Shown one piece after another: positions 45,382 to 54,487 of a stretch of 64,000 nt of DNA. The notes beneath the pieces are model-generated. The model was not told the DNA's origin. It made no database searches and saw nothing but the letters and a program-made list of their open reading frames with translations. The translations under genes were made by a program, and so were the position numbers. The stretch comes from Terrimicrobiaceae bacterium (GTDB lineage: Bacteria; Verrucomicrobiota; Verrucomicrobiia; Chthoniobacterales; Terrimicrobiaceae). The stretch covers positions 496,001-560,000 of the forward strand of contig JAGYIV010000008.1 of the NCBI GenBank assembly GCA_018402345.1, in the 5' to 3' direction. Numbering within the stretch: the stretch's first letter is position 1; the number at the start of each line of letters is the position of its first letter.

Positions 45382-45804
45382 AGGATTGACCACAGAGGGC
45401 ACAGAGAACACGGAGGGGGAGAAAGGGTTGGATGGAGGGGCGCTTGGAATCGAGCGTCGAGGCCATTTTAGCATCCCACGGGTCGTGCCCAGAATATCTC
45501 TTCCGTCTCCTCTGTGGTTAAATATTTTTTTTGGGGGCATCGCTTAAGGACTTCTTCAATCTAGCGCAGGCACCCGGCCTGCGAGCGTAAGCCGTCAGAT
45601 GTCAGGCGAGACGCCTGACCTACATAAGCGCGCTTGAAATCCACGACATTGAAGACTTTGGGATCTCCAAATCCTGAAAAGCATCAGAGCCTGGAAATCA
45701 GGAATCGGCACCGATCCTCTTGAGGATGTTGAATTGAACCCGAGGCCACTTCGGGCGCGAAGGGTTTAGCCTCCGTGCCCTCTGTGTCCTCTGTGGTCAA
45801 TCCT
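45382..45804. mobile_element. MITE-like element between rplT and pheS
   Basis: A 423-base segment without genes is bounded by inverted 35-base ends: 45382-45416 (AGGATTGACCACAGAGGGCA...) and 45770-45804, whose complement differs at only about four positions. A third partial copy (CTCCTCTGTGGTTAA) lies at about 45507-45521. Inside is a perfect hairpin GTCAGGCG-AGA-CGCCTGAC at 45601-45619. It fills almost exactly the rplT-pheS gap. No transposase is encoded, so it would be non-autonomous. Confidence 0.65.
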
Positions 45805-46175
45805 CAGGCTGCCTTTTTGGCGTCGAGGGCGGTGCGGACCTGGGAGACGATTGTCTTGAAGGTCGCTTCGTCCTGGACGGCGATATCGGCGAGAACCTTG
45901 CGGTCGAGACCGATATTCGCGGCCTTGAGGCCCTCGATGAAACGGCTGTAGGTGAGTCCCTCGGCGCGCACGGCGGCGCTGAGACGGGTGATCCACAAGG
46001 CGCGGAAATTGCGCTTGCGGGTCTTCCGGTCGCGGTAGGCCCAGTATTTGCCTTTCATCTGGGCATCTTTCGCATAGCGGAAGAGTTTCGAACGGCGGCC
46101 GCGGTAGCCTTTCGAGGCATCGATCACGCGCTTGCGGCGGGCGCGACTGGCTGGAGCATTGGTTGCTCTTGGCAT
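45804..46175 (-). CDS. rplT: 50S ribosomal protein L20
   Basis: 123 residues. M-P-R-A-T-N-A-P-A-S-R-A-R-R-K-R-V, A-K-G-Y-R-G-R-R-S-K-L-F-R (here S-K-G-Y-R), Y-R-D-R-K-T-R-K-R-N-F-R-A-L-W-I-T-R-L and the N-I-x-L-D-R-K-V-L-A-D-I-A motif identify L20, a 50S assembly protein. It follows rpmI by 141 bases, a gap with no gene. infC is not upstream. Confidence 0.95.
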   Translation of the reverse strand: MPRATNAPASRARRKRVIDASKGYRGRRSKLFRYAKDAQMKGKYWAYRDRKTRKRNFRALWITRLSAAVRAEGLTYSRFIEGLKAANIGLDRKVLADIAVQDEATFKTIVSQVRTALDAKKAA

Positions 46176-46316
46176 GTCTGACTAAACCCCGGCGTTGCCG
46201 ACGGGGCCTCCTTGGAGCGGTTGTTTGTTTCATTGGAATCCCCCGACTCACCGGCTCCGTGATCCCCGGAATATCTCCAGGGCAGTCGAAGGGATTTTGT
46301 TTCTACGCGCTGCGTC

Positions 46317-46529
46317 TTAGTGGCTGAATGGCAGATTCGCCTTCACACGATCCACATCGGTCTCATGGACCAACGCGGATTTTGCCATGTGGCGTTTCTT
46401 GTTGGCGCTCTTACTCGCCATCAGGTGCCGCCGGGAGGCATGGTTGCGGACAACCTTGCCTGTCGCGGTGACCTTGAACCGCTTGGCCACGGACTTGCGC
46501 GTCTTGCTGCGTGCTATTGGTTTTGGCAT
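46317..46529 (-). CDS. rpmI: 50S ribosomal protein L35
   Basis: 70 residues, highly basic: M-P-K-P-I-A-R-S-K-T-R-K-S-V-A-K-R-F-K-V-T-A-T-G-K-V and H-L-M-A-S-K-S-A-N-K-K-R. L35 is a small 50S protein. First gene of rpmI-rplT-pheS-pheT on the reverse strand. Confidence 0.94.
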   Translation of the reverse strand: MPKPIARSKTRKSVAKRFKVTATGKVVRNHASRRHLMASKSANKKRHMAKSALVHETDVDRVKANLPFSH

Positions 46530-46544
46530 TGGAAAAGGGGTGGG

Positions 46545-46572
46545 ACACTACCAAGCGACCCGCCGGATGCAA
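46545..46572 (-). promoter_or_regulatory. Candidate promoter of rpmI-rplT-pheST
   Basis: On the reverse strand TTGCAT (46572-46567) and TAGTGT (46550-46545) are spaced by 16 bases and lie in the only gap (81 bases) upstream of rpmI. The leader would be about 10-15 bases. Match to the consensus is moderate. Confidence 0.35.
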
Positions 46573-46610
46573 TCAGTTTTTCGCAGGTTTTTTTGTCACG
46601 TCGGTGCTAT

Positions 46611-47540
46611 TCAAAAGCTGAAGCGCAACCCGGCGTTCGCCCAGACCACATTCCCCTGGCCGATGTCATTAAGAGCTTCCATGGCGATGCTGTAATTGAC
46701 CCCGCCAAAGACGGCAATAACCTCGTTCACGCTCCACTCCGCCTCGACACCGAATTGGAAGTTGTTCCAACCATAATAACTGCGGGTGTTGTATCCGAGG
46801 TTGATCCCCAACAACGCATACGGCTCCAACACCAACACATCCTTGTAAATAGGAACATCGCCATCCAACCGAAACTCCAAAAACGCACCGGGCGTGTTGT
46901 TCAAATCCCAAATGAATGCCGCACTCGGCACGACATAAGGAATCGCATTCGTGCCGACAACGAGGAACACTTCGTTGCCGTAGGTTTTGTGGGCATGATC
47001 GGCATGGCCCTCCTCATCGTGCCCTTCCTCCTCTTCGTGCGCCTCCCCTTCGTGAGAGTCTTCCTCGGATACTCCTTCGGGCAGATATCTCAAATTGTAA
47101 CCCGGCAGTAAAAACACCGCCCCGAGGTCCAGATTGTAGGCAACGCTGAAATCCCACTCTTGAAAATCATTCCCAGTGGCGAACCCGCTCCATGCGTTGA
47201 AGACAAAATTCCCGGCCCAGATGCCCAACTCGTTCACATACGCTCCGGAATTCCCCGACTCGTTCACGCCATAATGCACATGCCGGCTTTGCCACCCCGT
47301 CGACAGCGAGGCGCCCCAGTCGCGTGCGGCAGGCTCCACCTCACGGAAATTTTTTCCGGTTGCTGAAGATTCCGCATGGGCGTGCCCCTCGTGGCCCGCC
47401 ATGCCGCCGAAGCTCGTCTCCGTGGCTTGATTCACGAGAGTTGCCGACTCCCGGTGCATGTGTGCCGGACCGTGTGCCTGAAGGAGGGCAGACCCCGCCG
47501 CGAGGGCTGCCAGTGTTGAAAGAAGAGAGAGTTTTTTCAT
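46611..47540 (-). CDS. His-rich outer-membrane barrel protein
   Basis: 309 residues. Signal peptide (MKKLSLLSTLAALAAGSALL, cleaved near L-Q-A). The mature N-terminus is His-rich (H-G-P-A-H-M-H, G-H-E-G-H-A-H) and a loop at about 170-190 carries E-D-S-H-E-G-E-A-H-E-E-E-E-G-H-D-E-E-G-H. The rest alternates as amphipathic strands with aromatic turns and ends in G-L-R-F-S-F, typical of outer-membrane barrels. Metal (Zn, Ni or Cu) binding is inferred from the His/Glu clusters. A large palindrome lies just upstream. Confidence 0.75.
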   Translation of the reverse strand: MKKLSLLSTLAALAAGSALLQAHGPAHMHRESATLVNQATETSFGGMAGHEGHAHAESSATGKNFREVEPAARDWGASLSTGWQSRHVHYGVNESGNSGAYVNELGIWAGNFVFNAWSGFATGNDFQEWDFSVAYNLDLGAVFLLPGYNLRYLPEGVSEEDSHEGEAHEEEEGHDEEGHADHAHKTYGNEVFLVVGTNAIPYVVPSAAFIWDLNNTPGAFLEFRLDGDVPIYKDVLVLEPYALLGINLGYNTRSYYGWNNFQFGVEAEWSVNEVIAVFGGVNYSIAMEALNDIGQGNVVWANAGLRFSF

Positions 47541-47566
47541 GGTTCGGCGCCGCTTCTCGCAAGCGG

Positions 47567-47596
47567 CTTGCATTTTGTCAAAACAAAAAATGCAAG
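47567..47596 (-). promoter_or_regulatory. 30-base inverted repeat, candidate metalloregulator operator
   Basis: CTTGCATTTTG and CAAAAAATGCAAG face each other across a short centre 27 bases upstream of the His-rich protein start; TTGACA, a possible -35 hexamer, lies inside it on the reverse strand. The architecture (TTGCAT...ATGCAA) is like operators of Fur-family regulators, but the regulator is unknown. Confidence 0.5.
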
Positions 47597-47621
47597 TTGC
47601 TTGCTTTTTGCGCGAATCCGC

Positions 47622-48473
<852 letters not shown>

Positions 48474-48485
48474 CGACCGGAAAAC

Positions 48486-48993
48486 TCAGGCGACCAATGT
48501 CGGCTCCGCAGGCTCGGGTGCCGTCGTCGGCGTGGTCGGCTTGACAGGACCAGCGGGCGTTTTCACATTTCCCCCACCACCGCCGCCGTTCCCCGGCTCC
48601 TCCTTTTGATGCGGATCGAAATAATGGTCGAGTGCCAGAAAAAACGCCTTGGAGTGGCGGGCGAAAAACACATTGAAAAACACCACAGGCAACACCACGG
48701 AGGGAATCAACACCTCAAGCGGAATGCGGTAGTTGTATTCGAGATAAAAATAGACACTGATGCCAAGCAAACTGCCAAATCCGTAGTTGATCGCCCAGGT
48801 CGCCAGCAAGAAATACCCGGTCTCGCGCTCGTAGGCGTATCCGCAGCGCGGGCACCCGTCGAGCGGCGTGAAGTAGTCCGACAACCGCCGCACGCGCAGC
48901 ACTGGAAGAAACACCGGCTTCGTGCCGCACTCGGGACACTTCAGCAGGCAAGCACGCCCAAAAACCTCAAGCCCGCCGCAGGTCGAGTTTCAC
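48486..48993 (-). CDS. DUF983 membrane protein (N-terminal frameshift)
   Basis: About 168 residues from a GTG overlapping the lipocalin stop (GTGA). Zinc-ribbon-like C-P-E-C-G and C-P-R-C-G-Y pairs flank L-S-D-Y-F-T-P-L-D-G, followed by two membrane helices; this is the DUF983 pattern. The last about 35 residues are Gly/Pro/Thr-rich. The first C-P-E-C is not in frame with any usual start: one base seems extra near 48965-48980. Function unknown. Confidence 0.72.
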
Positions 48994-49535
48994 AAGACTC
49001 CCCCCTTGGCGGCGGGTTGCGGAGTTTTTTCGATCCGCGCAGCGTCGTATCCCAACCGCACCGCAAGCGCCTCGATCTCTTCATAGGTTTCCGCAGGTAG
49101 TTGCGGCGTCCGCGAAAGAATCCAAAGGAACTTCCGCGACGGATGTCCCACCAGCGCCCACGAGTAATTCCTCTCGTCCAATCCCAAAATCCAATAATCG
49201 CCTGCCACCGGGCTCCAGCCGAACCTTACCCTCAATTTCGCATTGCCCGATCCGGGCACCACCGTCGCCACCCCCCAGGCCTCGATCGCCGATCCGTCCG
49301 CACGCAGGCAGCGATTTTCAACGCCGATCCTTCCATCTTCCCTCATCGAATACCTCGCCGTCGTGCCAGAGGCGCAGGCACGCTGAAACCAATTCGGATA
49401 CTTCGCGACCTCATACCAGCGGCCCTCATAGCGCCCAAGATCGACCGAGGACACGACAGGCAACGGCTTGCGCGTGGCGCATCCGGCGAGAAGGAGGCTG
49501 AAGAGCATTGCAGTGATGCGGATTCCCGCTTTCAT
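48990..49535 (-). CDS. Bacterial lipocalin lipoprotein
   Basis: 181 residues. Lipobox L-L-A-G-C (Cys 19) after a short signal, then the lipocalin G-R-W-Y-E-V-A-K-Y-P-N-W-F-Q motif, N-R-C, and the terminal Y-W-I-L-G-L-D/S-R-T-P-Q-L strands. Blc-type lipocalins sit in the outer membrane and bind lipids. ATG 49535 is preferred; the peptide-binding gene on the other strand starts only eight bases away, so their promoters must lie inside each other's coding DNA. Confidence 0.9.
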   Translation of the reverse strand: MKAGIRITAMLFSLLLAGCATRKPLPVVSSVDLGRYEGRWYEVAKYPNWFQRACASGTTARYSMREDGRIGVENRCLRADGSAIEAWGVATVVPGSGNAKLRVRFGWSPVAGDYWILGLDERNYSWALVGHPSRKFLWILSRTPQLPAETYEEIEALAVRLGYDAARIEKTPQPAAKGGVL

Positions 49536-49542
49536 AACAGTC

Positions 49543-51534
49543 ATGACGCTACGCGTCCCAATTGCGATTTGCATGATAATTTTGTTCCTTGCCGGATGCG
49601 GCAGGCACAGCGACCGCGCGGAGTTGGTCTTTGTGAACGGTGCGGAGCCCGAGTCGCTCGACCCAGCGATCATCACCGGCCAACCCGAGGGCAGAATCGT
49701 CAACGCCCTCTTTGAGGGCCTCCTCTCCTACGACGAGCACGGCCAAGCCGTTCCTGGCATGGCGGAGCGCTGGGAGGTATCGCCGGATGGGTTGATCTAC
49801 ACGTTCCACATCCGCCCCGATGCGAAGTGGAGCGACAACTCGCCGCTTCTCGCCTCCGATTTCGTGGAAAGCTGGCGCCGCACCCTCACTCCCGCCACCG
49901 GCTCCCAATACAACTACCAGCTCCACCCCGTGAAAAACGCCCGCGCCTTTTCCGAGGGCAAAATCACAGACTTTTCGCAAGTGGGTGTGCGCGCGGCGGA
50001 CGAGCGCACTCTCGTCGTGGAACTCGAAAACCCCACCCCCTACTTCCTGCAGCTCTGCGCGTTTCCGACCCTCCACCCAGTGCCTGTGCGTCTCATCGAG
50101 CGCCTTGGGGACGACTGGATCAAACCGGGCAACATCATCGGCAACGGGGCCTACACGCTCGAAAGCTGGCGCATCAACGACAAAATCCGCCTCCGCAAAA
50201 ACCCGCACTACTGGGACCGCGACCACGTCGCGCTGGAGACCATCGACATCCTCCCGATCTCCGACGCGAATGTCGCCTTCAACTTCTATGCAAGCGGTCT
50301 CGCAGACCTTCTCATGGACAAGGGCCTTGCCCCGCCGGCCTTGTTGGACGACCTCAAGAAACGCCCCGATTTCCACGCCGCGCCATTCCTCGGCATCTAC
50401 TTTCTCCGCTTCAATTGCTCGAAAGGCCCATTCACCGACGAGCGCGTCCGACGCGCCTTCTCCCTCGCGGTGGACAAAAACCGCATCGTGGAAAAAATCA
50501 CGCGCGCCGGTGAAACGGCCGCCAATGGCTTTGTCCCTCCAGGCATCACCGGCTACACCGGCACCGACGGCCTTCCCTACGACCCCTCTGAAGCCGCACG
50601 ACTCCTCGCCGAGGCGGGCTACCCCGGCGGCAAGGGGTTCCCGAACGCGACCTACCTCTACAGCAAAAGCGAACTCAACGAGGCGATCGCCGTGGAACTC
50701 CAGAACATGTGGCGCGACACCCTCGGCGTGACCGTCAACCTCCTGCGCCAGGAGTGGAAGGTCTACCTCAATTCCCTCTCACTGCTTGACTACGACATCG
50801 CCCGCTCGAGCTGGGTCGGCGACTATCCCGACCCGAACACCTTCCTCGACATGTTCCTCACCGGCGGCGGCAACAACCGCACCGGTTGGGCCTCGCAAGC
50901 CTACGACGCACTCATCGCAAAAGCCTCCGCCGAACTCGACCCCGCCCGCCGCTTCGCCATCCTCCGCGACACCGAGGATCTCCTGGTCAAAAACGCCGTG
51001 CCCATTTGCCCGATCTACTACTATGTGGGCATCCAACTCTACGACCCCGGCACCTTCGGCGGCATCCATGCCAATGTCCTCGACGAACACCCCCTCCGCC
51101 GCATTTACAAAAAATCCTCACCTCCTCCTGCCAAGCCCCAGGGAATCCTCGATTTTTTCAAACCCTCTCCGCCGGACCACAGCGCTCCCGCCGCCGTCAT
51201 CCACAGCGCGGCCCAGGAAATGGCGATCGATGCCTTCGCCACCGGCAAACCGGGCATCGGCTGGCCTGCAGACATCTCCGCCACATCCGCCGCCGCCTAC
51301 CTTTCGCTTCTGTCGGAACACAACTACCTCCCCGCACCCACCTCCCCATGGCCTGAGGGACTCCGCATCGCGAACCTCAGCGATGCCGACCCCGGCGAGA
51401 CCGCATTTCTCGAAATCCCGCTCACGGACAACACACGCTTCATCATGCGAAAAGACGGCTCATCGGAAACGGTTCCCGCACAATCCACCCGCTTCACCCA
51501 CGAACCACCACGCACTCCCGCATGGCTTCCATGA
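49543..51534 (+). CDS. Peptide-binding lipoprotein (OppA-like) with C-terminal extension
   Basis: 663 residues. Lipobox F-L-A-G-C (Cys 19); the SBP_bac_5 fold follows: E-P-E-S-L-D-P-A, A-L-F-E-G-L-L-S-Y-D, F-H-I-R-P-D-A-K-W-S-D, G-N-G-A-Y-T-L-E-S-W and a late W-V-G-D-Y-P-D-P. It binds oligopeptides for an ABC importer. The typical family ends near residue 535; about 130 extra residues form a second module of unknown role. No permease or ATPase genes are adjacent. Overlaps the next gene by four bases. Confidence 0.9.
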   Translation: MTLRVPIAICMIILFLAGCGRHSDRAELVFVNGAEPESLDPAIITGQPEGRIVNALFEGLLSYDEHGQAVPGMAERWEVSPDGLIYTFHIRPDAKWSDNSPLLASDFVESWRRTLTPATGSQYNYQLHPVKNARAFSEGKITDFSQVGVRAADERTLVVELENPTPYFLQLCAFPTLHPVPVRLIERLGDDWIKPGNIIGNGAYTLESWRINDKIRLRKNPHYWDRDHVALETIDILPISDANVAFNFYASGLADLLMDKGLAPPALLDDLKKRPDFHAAPFLGIYFLRFNCSKGPFTDERVRRAFSLAVDKNRIVEKITRAGETAANGFVPPGITGYTGTDGLPYDPSEAARLLAEAGYPGGKGFPNATYLYSKSELNEAIAVELQNMWRDTLGVTVNLLRQEWKVYLNSLSLLDYDIARSSWVGDYPDPNTFLDMFLTGGGNNRTGWASQAYDALIAKASAELDPARRFAILRDTEDLLVKNAVPICPIYYYVGIQLYDPGTFGGIHANVLDEHPLRRIYKKSSPPPAKPQGILDFFKPSPPDHSAPAAVIHSAAQEMAIDAFATGKPGIGWPADISATSAAAYLSLLSEHNYLPAPTSPWPEGLRIANLSDADPGETAFLEIPLTDNTRFIMRKDGSSETVPAQSTRFTHEPPRTPAWLP

Positions 51535-51896
51535 AGATTGCCCTCAGATTGACCGCCACCCTCGCGCTCATCGGCGCATTCCCCGCCTGCGCGTTCAAAA
51601 AAAAGCAACCCGACACGCCCGCCATCTCCGCTCCGCAACAACTCGGCACAGTCCGCATGGTCAATTCGCCAGAGCAATTCGCCTTGATTGAAACCACTGC
51701 CCCCGTCGCGCCAGGCCGAGTCCTGCGCTCCAAAAACGACCTCTCGGAAACCGCCACCCTCCGCGCCACCCCACACCGCGACCACCCGTTCCTCATCGCC
51801 GATATCGTCGAGGGCACACCCTCGCCCGGCGACCGCATCACCATCACCCCAGCCGCCACTGCGGGAAATTCTTCCAACGATCCGCCGGAACGCTAA
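51531..51896 (+). CDS. Small lipoprotein with MreC/FlgT-like beta module
   Basis: 121 residues from ATG 51531 (ATGA overlap). A signal peptide with P-A-C (Cys 20) suggests a lipoprotein. The rest (L-G-T-V-R-M-V-N, F-A-L-I-E-T, G-R-V-L-R-S-K-N-D, I-V-E-G-T-P-S-P-G-D-R-I) looks like a small barrel related in style to the C-terminal part of the S10-operon protein at 4080. Role unknown; it is coupled to the peptide-binding gene and precedes a TolC-like gene. Confidence 0.7.
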   Translation: MKIALRLTATLALIGAFPACAFKKKQPDTPAISAPQQLGTVRMVNSPEQFALIETTAPVAPGRVLRSKNDLSETATLRATPHRDHPFLIADIVEGTPSPGDRITITPAATAGNSSNDPPER

Positions 51897-51920
51897 TCTC
51901 CACCCAACCCGTCATTTTCC

Positions 51921-53837
51921 ATGCGCAAGACACTTCTTCGACTCTCCTCCACGCTCCTGCTCTGGCCGCTCGCGTGCCTGCTTCCAACTGCCTTCGCCCA
52001 AGCCCCGACTCCACCTCCAGTGCCGGCGGCGGAATTCAAAGACCTGCCCACCCCTCCGCCGCTACCCACATTCACTCCACTGCCACTTCCTGCCATTCCC
52101 GCTTCCACAGCGCAGTTGCCCACCCTTCCGCAATCAACCCCCGCTCCTACTCCATTGCCAGACGGGTCTATGCCACTGCCGCTCCCCCCCATGCCCGCAG
52201 CGCCCCCGCTTCCCGATGCCTCCCAAATCATCAACGAACTCGAAAAAACCGAAACCCCACCTCCCCAAACCGTCGAACCCCTTGCCGAAACCCCCGAAAC
52301 TCCAACCCTCGAGCAAAGCGCTTCGGAGGCCGTGACCAAGGAAATGGCGGTCACCAATTTCTTCACCCAACTCAACGACCTCATCTCAAGCCAGCGCAAC
52401 CCAAACGTCCCAGACCTCACCGTTGCCGATGCGGTGACGACCGCTATCAAACAAAATCCCGAAATCCTCGTCGCCATCCAGGAACTCAACACCACCTCGG
52501 GCCGCTTCATCAGCGTCCGCTCGCGCATCATTCCACAAGTCGCCGTGAAGTCGAATTACGGCTACACCACTCGCGAACTCCAAGTCGAACAAGACCTCGG
52601 CGCGGGAAATGTGAACGACGAGGCCTGGGGCGTGAACATCGAGTTCTCCCAGCTCATCTACGACGGCGGCTCGGCCATCGCGGGCATTCGTGCGACCATC
52701 TCTGACGAGGCTGAATCCTACTATCGCCTCCGCGGCGTCATCGACCGCGTCATCGCCGAAGTGAAGACCAACTTCTTCGAGGTGGTCCTCAATCGTGCCC
52801 TCATCATCGCAAACCAGCAATCCGTCGACCTCCTCACCGAGCAACTCAAGGACCAGCAAAACCGCTACGAAGCGGGCACCGTGCCGCGCTTCAATGTCCT
52901 TCAGGCGGAAGTCGCGCTCGCCAATGCCAAGCCTCCGCTCATCCAAGCGGAGAACAACTACCGCATCTCCATGTATCGCCTCGTGCAACTCCTCGGCATG
53001 GACTACCCGCCGGGCTTCCCCTCGGAAGTGCCGTTCAATATCGTGGGCGAACTCGACTACAAACCCCGCGCTATCGATGCCGACCAGTCGATCCGCATCG
53101 CCGTGGCACGCAACCCGGAACTCAAGGCCCAACGCCAACTCATCATCGGCGAGGCCGCGCGCGTGGATGAACAATTCGCCGGCTACCTCCCCAAAATCAA
53201 CGCCAGCGCCAGGCAGTCGAACGATAGCAATGTCATGACCTCAAACCTCTCGAACATGGTGAACGGATGGTTCTTCGGCATTTCGGGTTCGTGGGCCGTG
53301 TGGGACGGTCTCCTCACCTACGGCAATGTCAAAACCGCCAAGGCCCGCCTCCAACAGGCGAAGATCAACTACGACAACGGCGTCCGCGAAGTCATCCTCC
53401 AAGTCCAACAGGCGATCTCGAACCTCCTCCAAGCGCGCGAAACCGTGGACAGCCAAGAGGCGAGTGTCGTGCAGGGCATCGAGGCCCTACGCCTCGCGAA
53501 GGAGCGCCTCGACGCGGGCGCAGGCACCCAGCTCGATGTCTTGAACCAACAAACCTCGCTCCTCCAGTCGCAGACATTCCTCCTCCAAGCCTACTACGAC
53601 TACATCCGCGGTATCGCGGAATACGACCGCGCCCTCTCGCTCGACACCCGCTTCCAAGACATCTTTGACGATCCGCTCACGAAGCCCCAGGCAAAGCGCT
53701 TCAATAAACTCAACAATCCCGACCGCCCCCAACCGAAACTCCCGCGCCAGTTCCGCAAGGAGGACCCGCTGGTTCCAATCCTTGAAAAAGCCCCCGCCCC
53801 GAAAAAAACACAGTCAAAAGACACGGCCGCCAAATGA
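51921..53837 (+). CDS. TolC-like outer-membrane efflux protein
   Basis: 638 residues. Signal peptide, then a Pro-rich stretch (about 28-115), then two OEP repeats (long helices such as N-R-Y-E-A-G-T-V-P-R-F-N-V-L-Q-A-E and R-L-D-A-G-A-G-T-Q-L-D-V-L-N-Q-Q). OEP trimers form the outer-membrane tunnel of type I secretion or RND efflux. The proline-rich insert and the 80-residue basic tail are unusual. No membrane-fusion or inner-membrane partner is adjacent. Confidence 0.9.
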   Translation: MRKTLLRLSSTLLLWPLACLLPTAFAQAPTPPPVPAAEFKDLPTPPPLPTFTPLPLPAIPASTAQLPTLPQSTPAPTPLPDGSMPLPLPPMPAAPPLPDASQIINELEKTETPPPQTVEPLAETPETPTLEQSASEAVTKEMAVTNFFTQLNDLISSQRNPNVPDLTVADAVTTAIKQNPEILVAIQELNTTSGRFISVRSRIIPQVAVKSNYGYTTRELQVEQDLGAGNVNDEAWGVNIEFSQLIYDGGSAIAGIRATISDEAESYYRLRGVIDRVIAEVKTNFFEVVLNRALIIANQQSVDLLTEQLKDQQNRYEAGTVPRFNVLQAEVALANAKPPLIQAENNYRISMYRLVQLLGMDYPPGFPSEVPFNIVGELDYKPRAIDADQSIRIAVARNPELKAQRQLIIGEAARVDEQFAGYLPKINASARQSNDSNVMTSNLSNMVNGWFFGISGSWAVWDGLLTYGNVKTAKARLQQAKINYDNGVREVILQVQQAISNLLQARETVDSQEASVVQGIEALRLAKERLDAGAGTQLDVLNQQTSLLQSQTFLLQAYYDYIRGIAEYDRALSLDTRFQDIFDDPLTKPQAKRFNKLNNPDRPQPKLPRQFRKEDPLVPILEKAPAPKKTQSKDTAAK

Positions 53838-54487
53838 TGCCGGCGGCGGACACCTTCCCGCCGCTGGATGCGCTCACGAGCCTGCGAGCCGTCTTCCTGA
53901 CTCGTGCGCCGGGAGTTGATGTCAACACCGACCGCGACACCGCCATGGCCCGTCTGGCTTCACTCCAGCGCGGGGCACTCGACTCGCTGGACTTTCAAGG
54001 CATGCCACTCGCGCGTGCCTCGCAGGTCCACGGAAACACTGTCGCTCGAGTCTCCACCACCGACTCCTTTCCGGTTCCCGACTGTGATGCGTTGATCACC
54101 ACAGAGCGCGGACTCTGCCTCGGCATCCACGTTGCCGATTGCGCGGCGGTTTACATCGCCGACCGCCTCGGACGCGGCATCGGCCTCGCCCACGCTGGAA
54201 AAAAAGGCACCGAACTCGGCATCGTCCCCAGCACCATCGCCGCACTCCTCGATGCCACCGGCGGCTCGCCCTCCGACCTCGTGCTGCAGATTTCCCCATG
54301 CATCCGCCCGCCGCACTACGAGATCGATTTCGCAGCGGACATTCGCTCCCAAGCCACCGCAGCTGGCATCCGCGACATCCACGATTGCGGCACATGCACC
54401 GCATCAAACCCATCGCGCTACTACTCCTACCGCCTTGAAAAAGGCAAAACCGGCCGCCTGCTCGCGGCGCTCGCCATGCTCCCATGA
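53834..54487 (+). CDS. pgeF: YfiH/PgeF-family laccase-domain protein
   Basis: 217 residues overlapping the TolC-like gene by four bases. The family's Q-V-H-G (about 57), A-D-C-A (about 104) and L-A-H-A-G (about 123) zinc-ligand blocks are present. E. coli PgeF keeps L-Ser out of peptidoglycan peptides and some members cleave purine nucleosides. Here the usual H-A-G-W-R-G is H-A-G-K-K-G, an unusual substitution next to the metal site. Confidence 0.85.
   Translation: MMPAADTFPPLDALTSLRAVFLTRAPGVDVNTDRDTAMARLASLQRGALDSLDFQGMPLARASQVHGNTVARVSTTDSFPVPDCDALITTERGLCLGIHVADCAAVYIADRLGRGIGLAHAGKKGTELGIVPSTIAALLDATGGSPSDLVLQISPCIRPPHYEIDFAADIRSQATAAGIRDIHDCGTCTASNPSRYYSYRLEKGKTGRLLAALAMLP

Noticed and set aside
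46320-47111. 263-residue forward frame over rpmI and the His-rich protein
   Set aside because: It crosses two reverse-strand genes with clear features and shows no family pattern itself.
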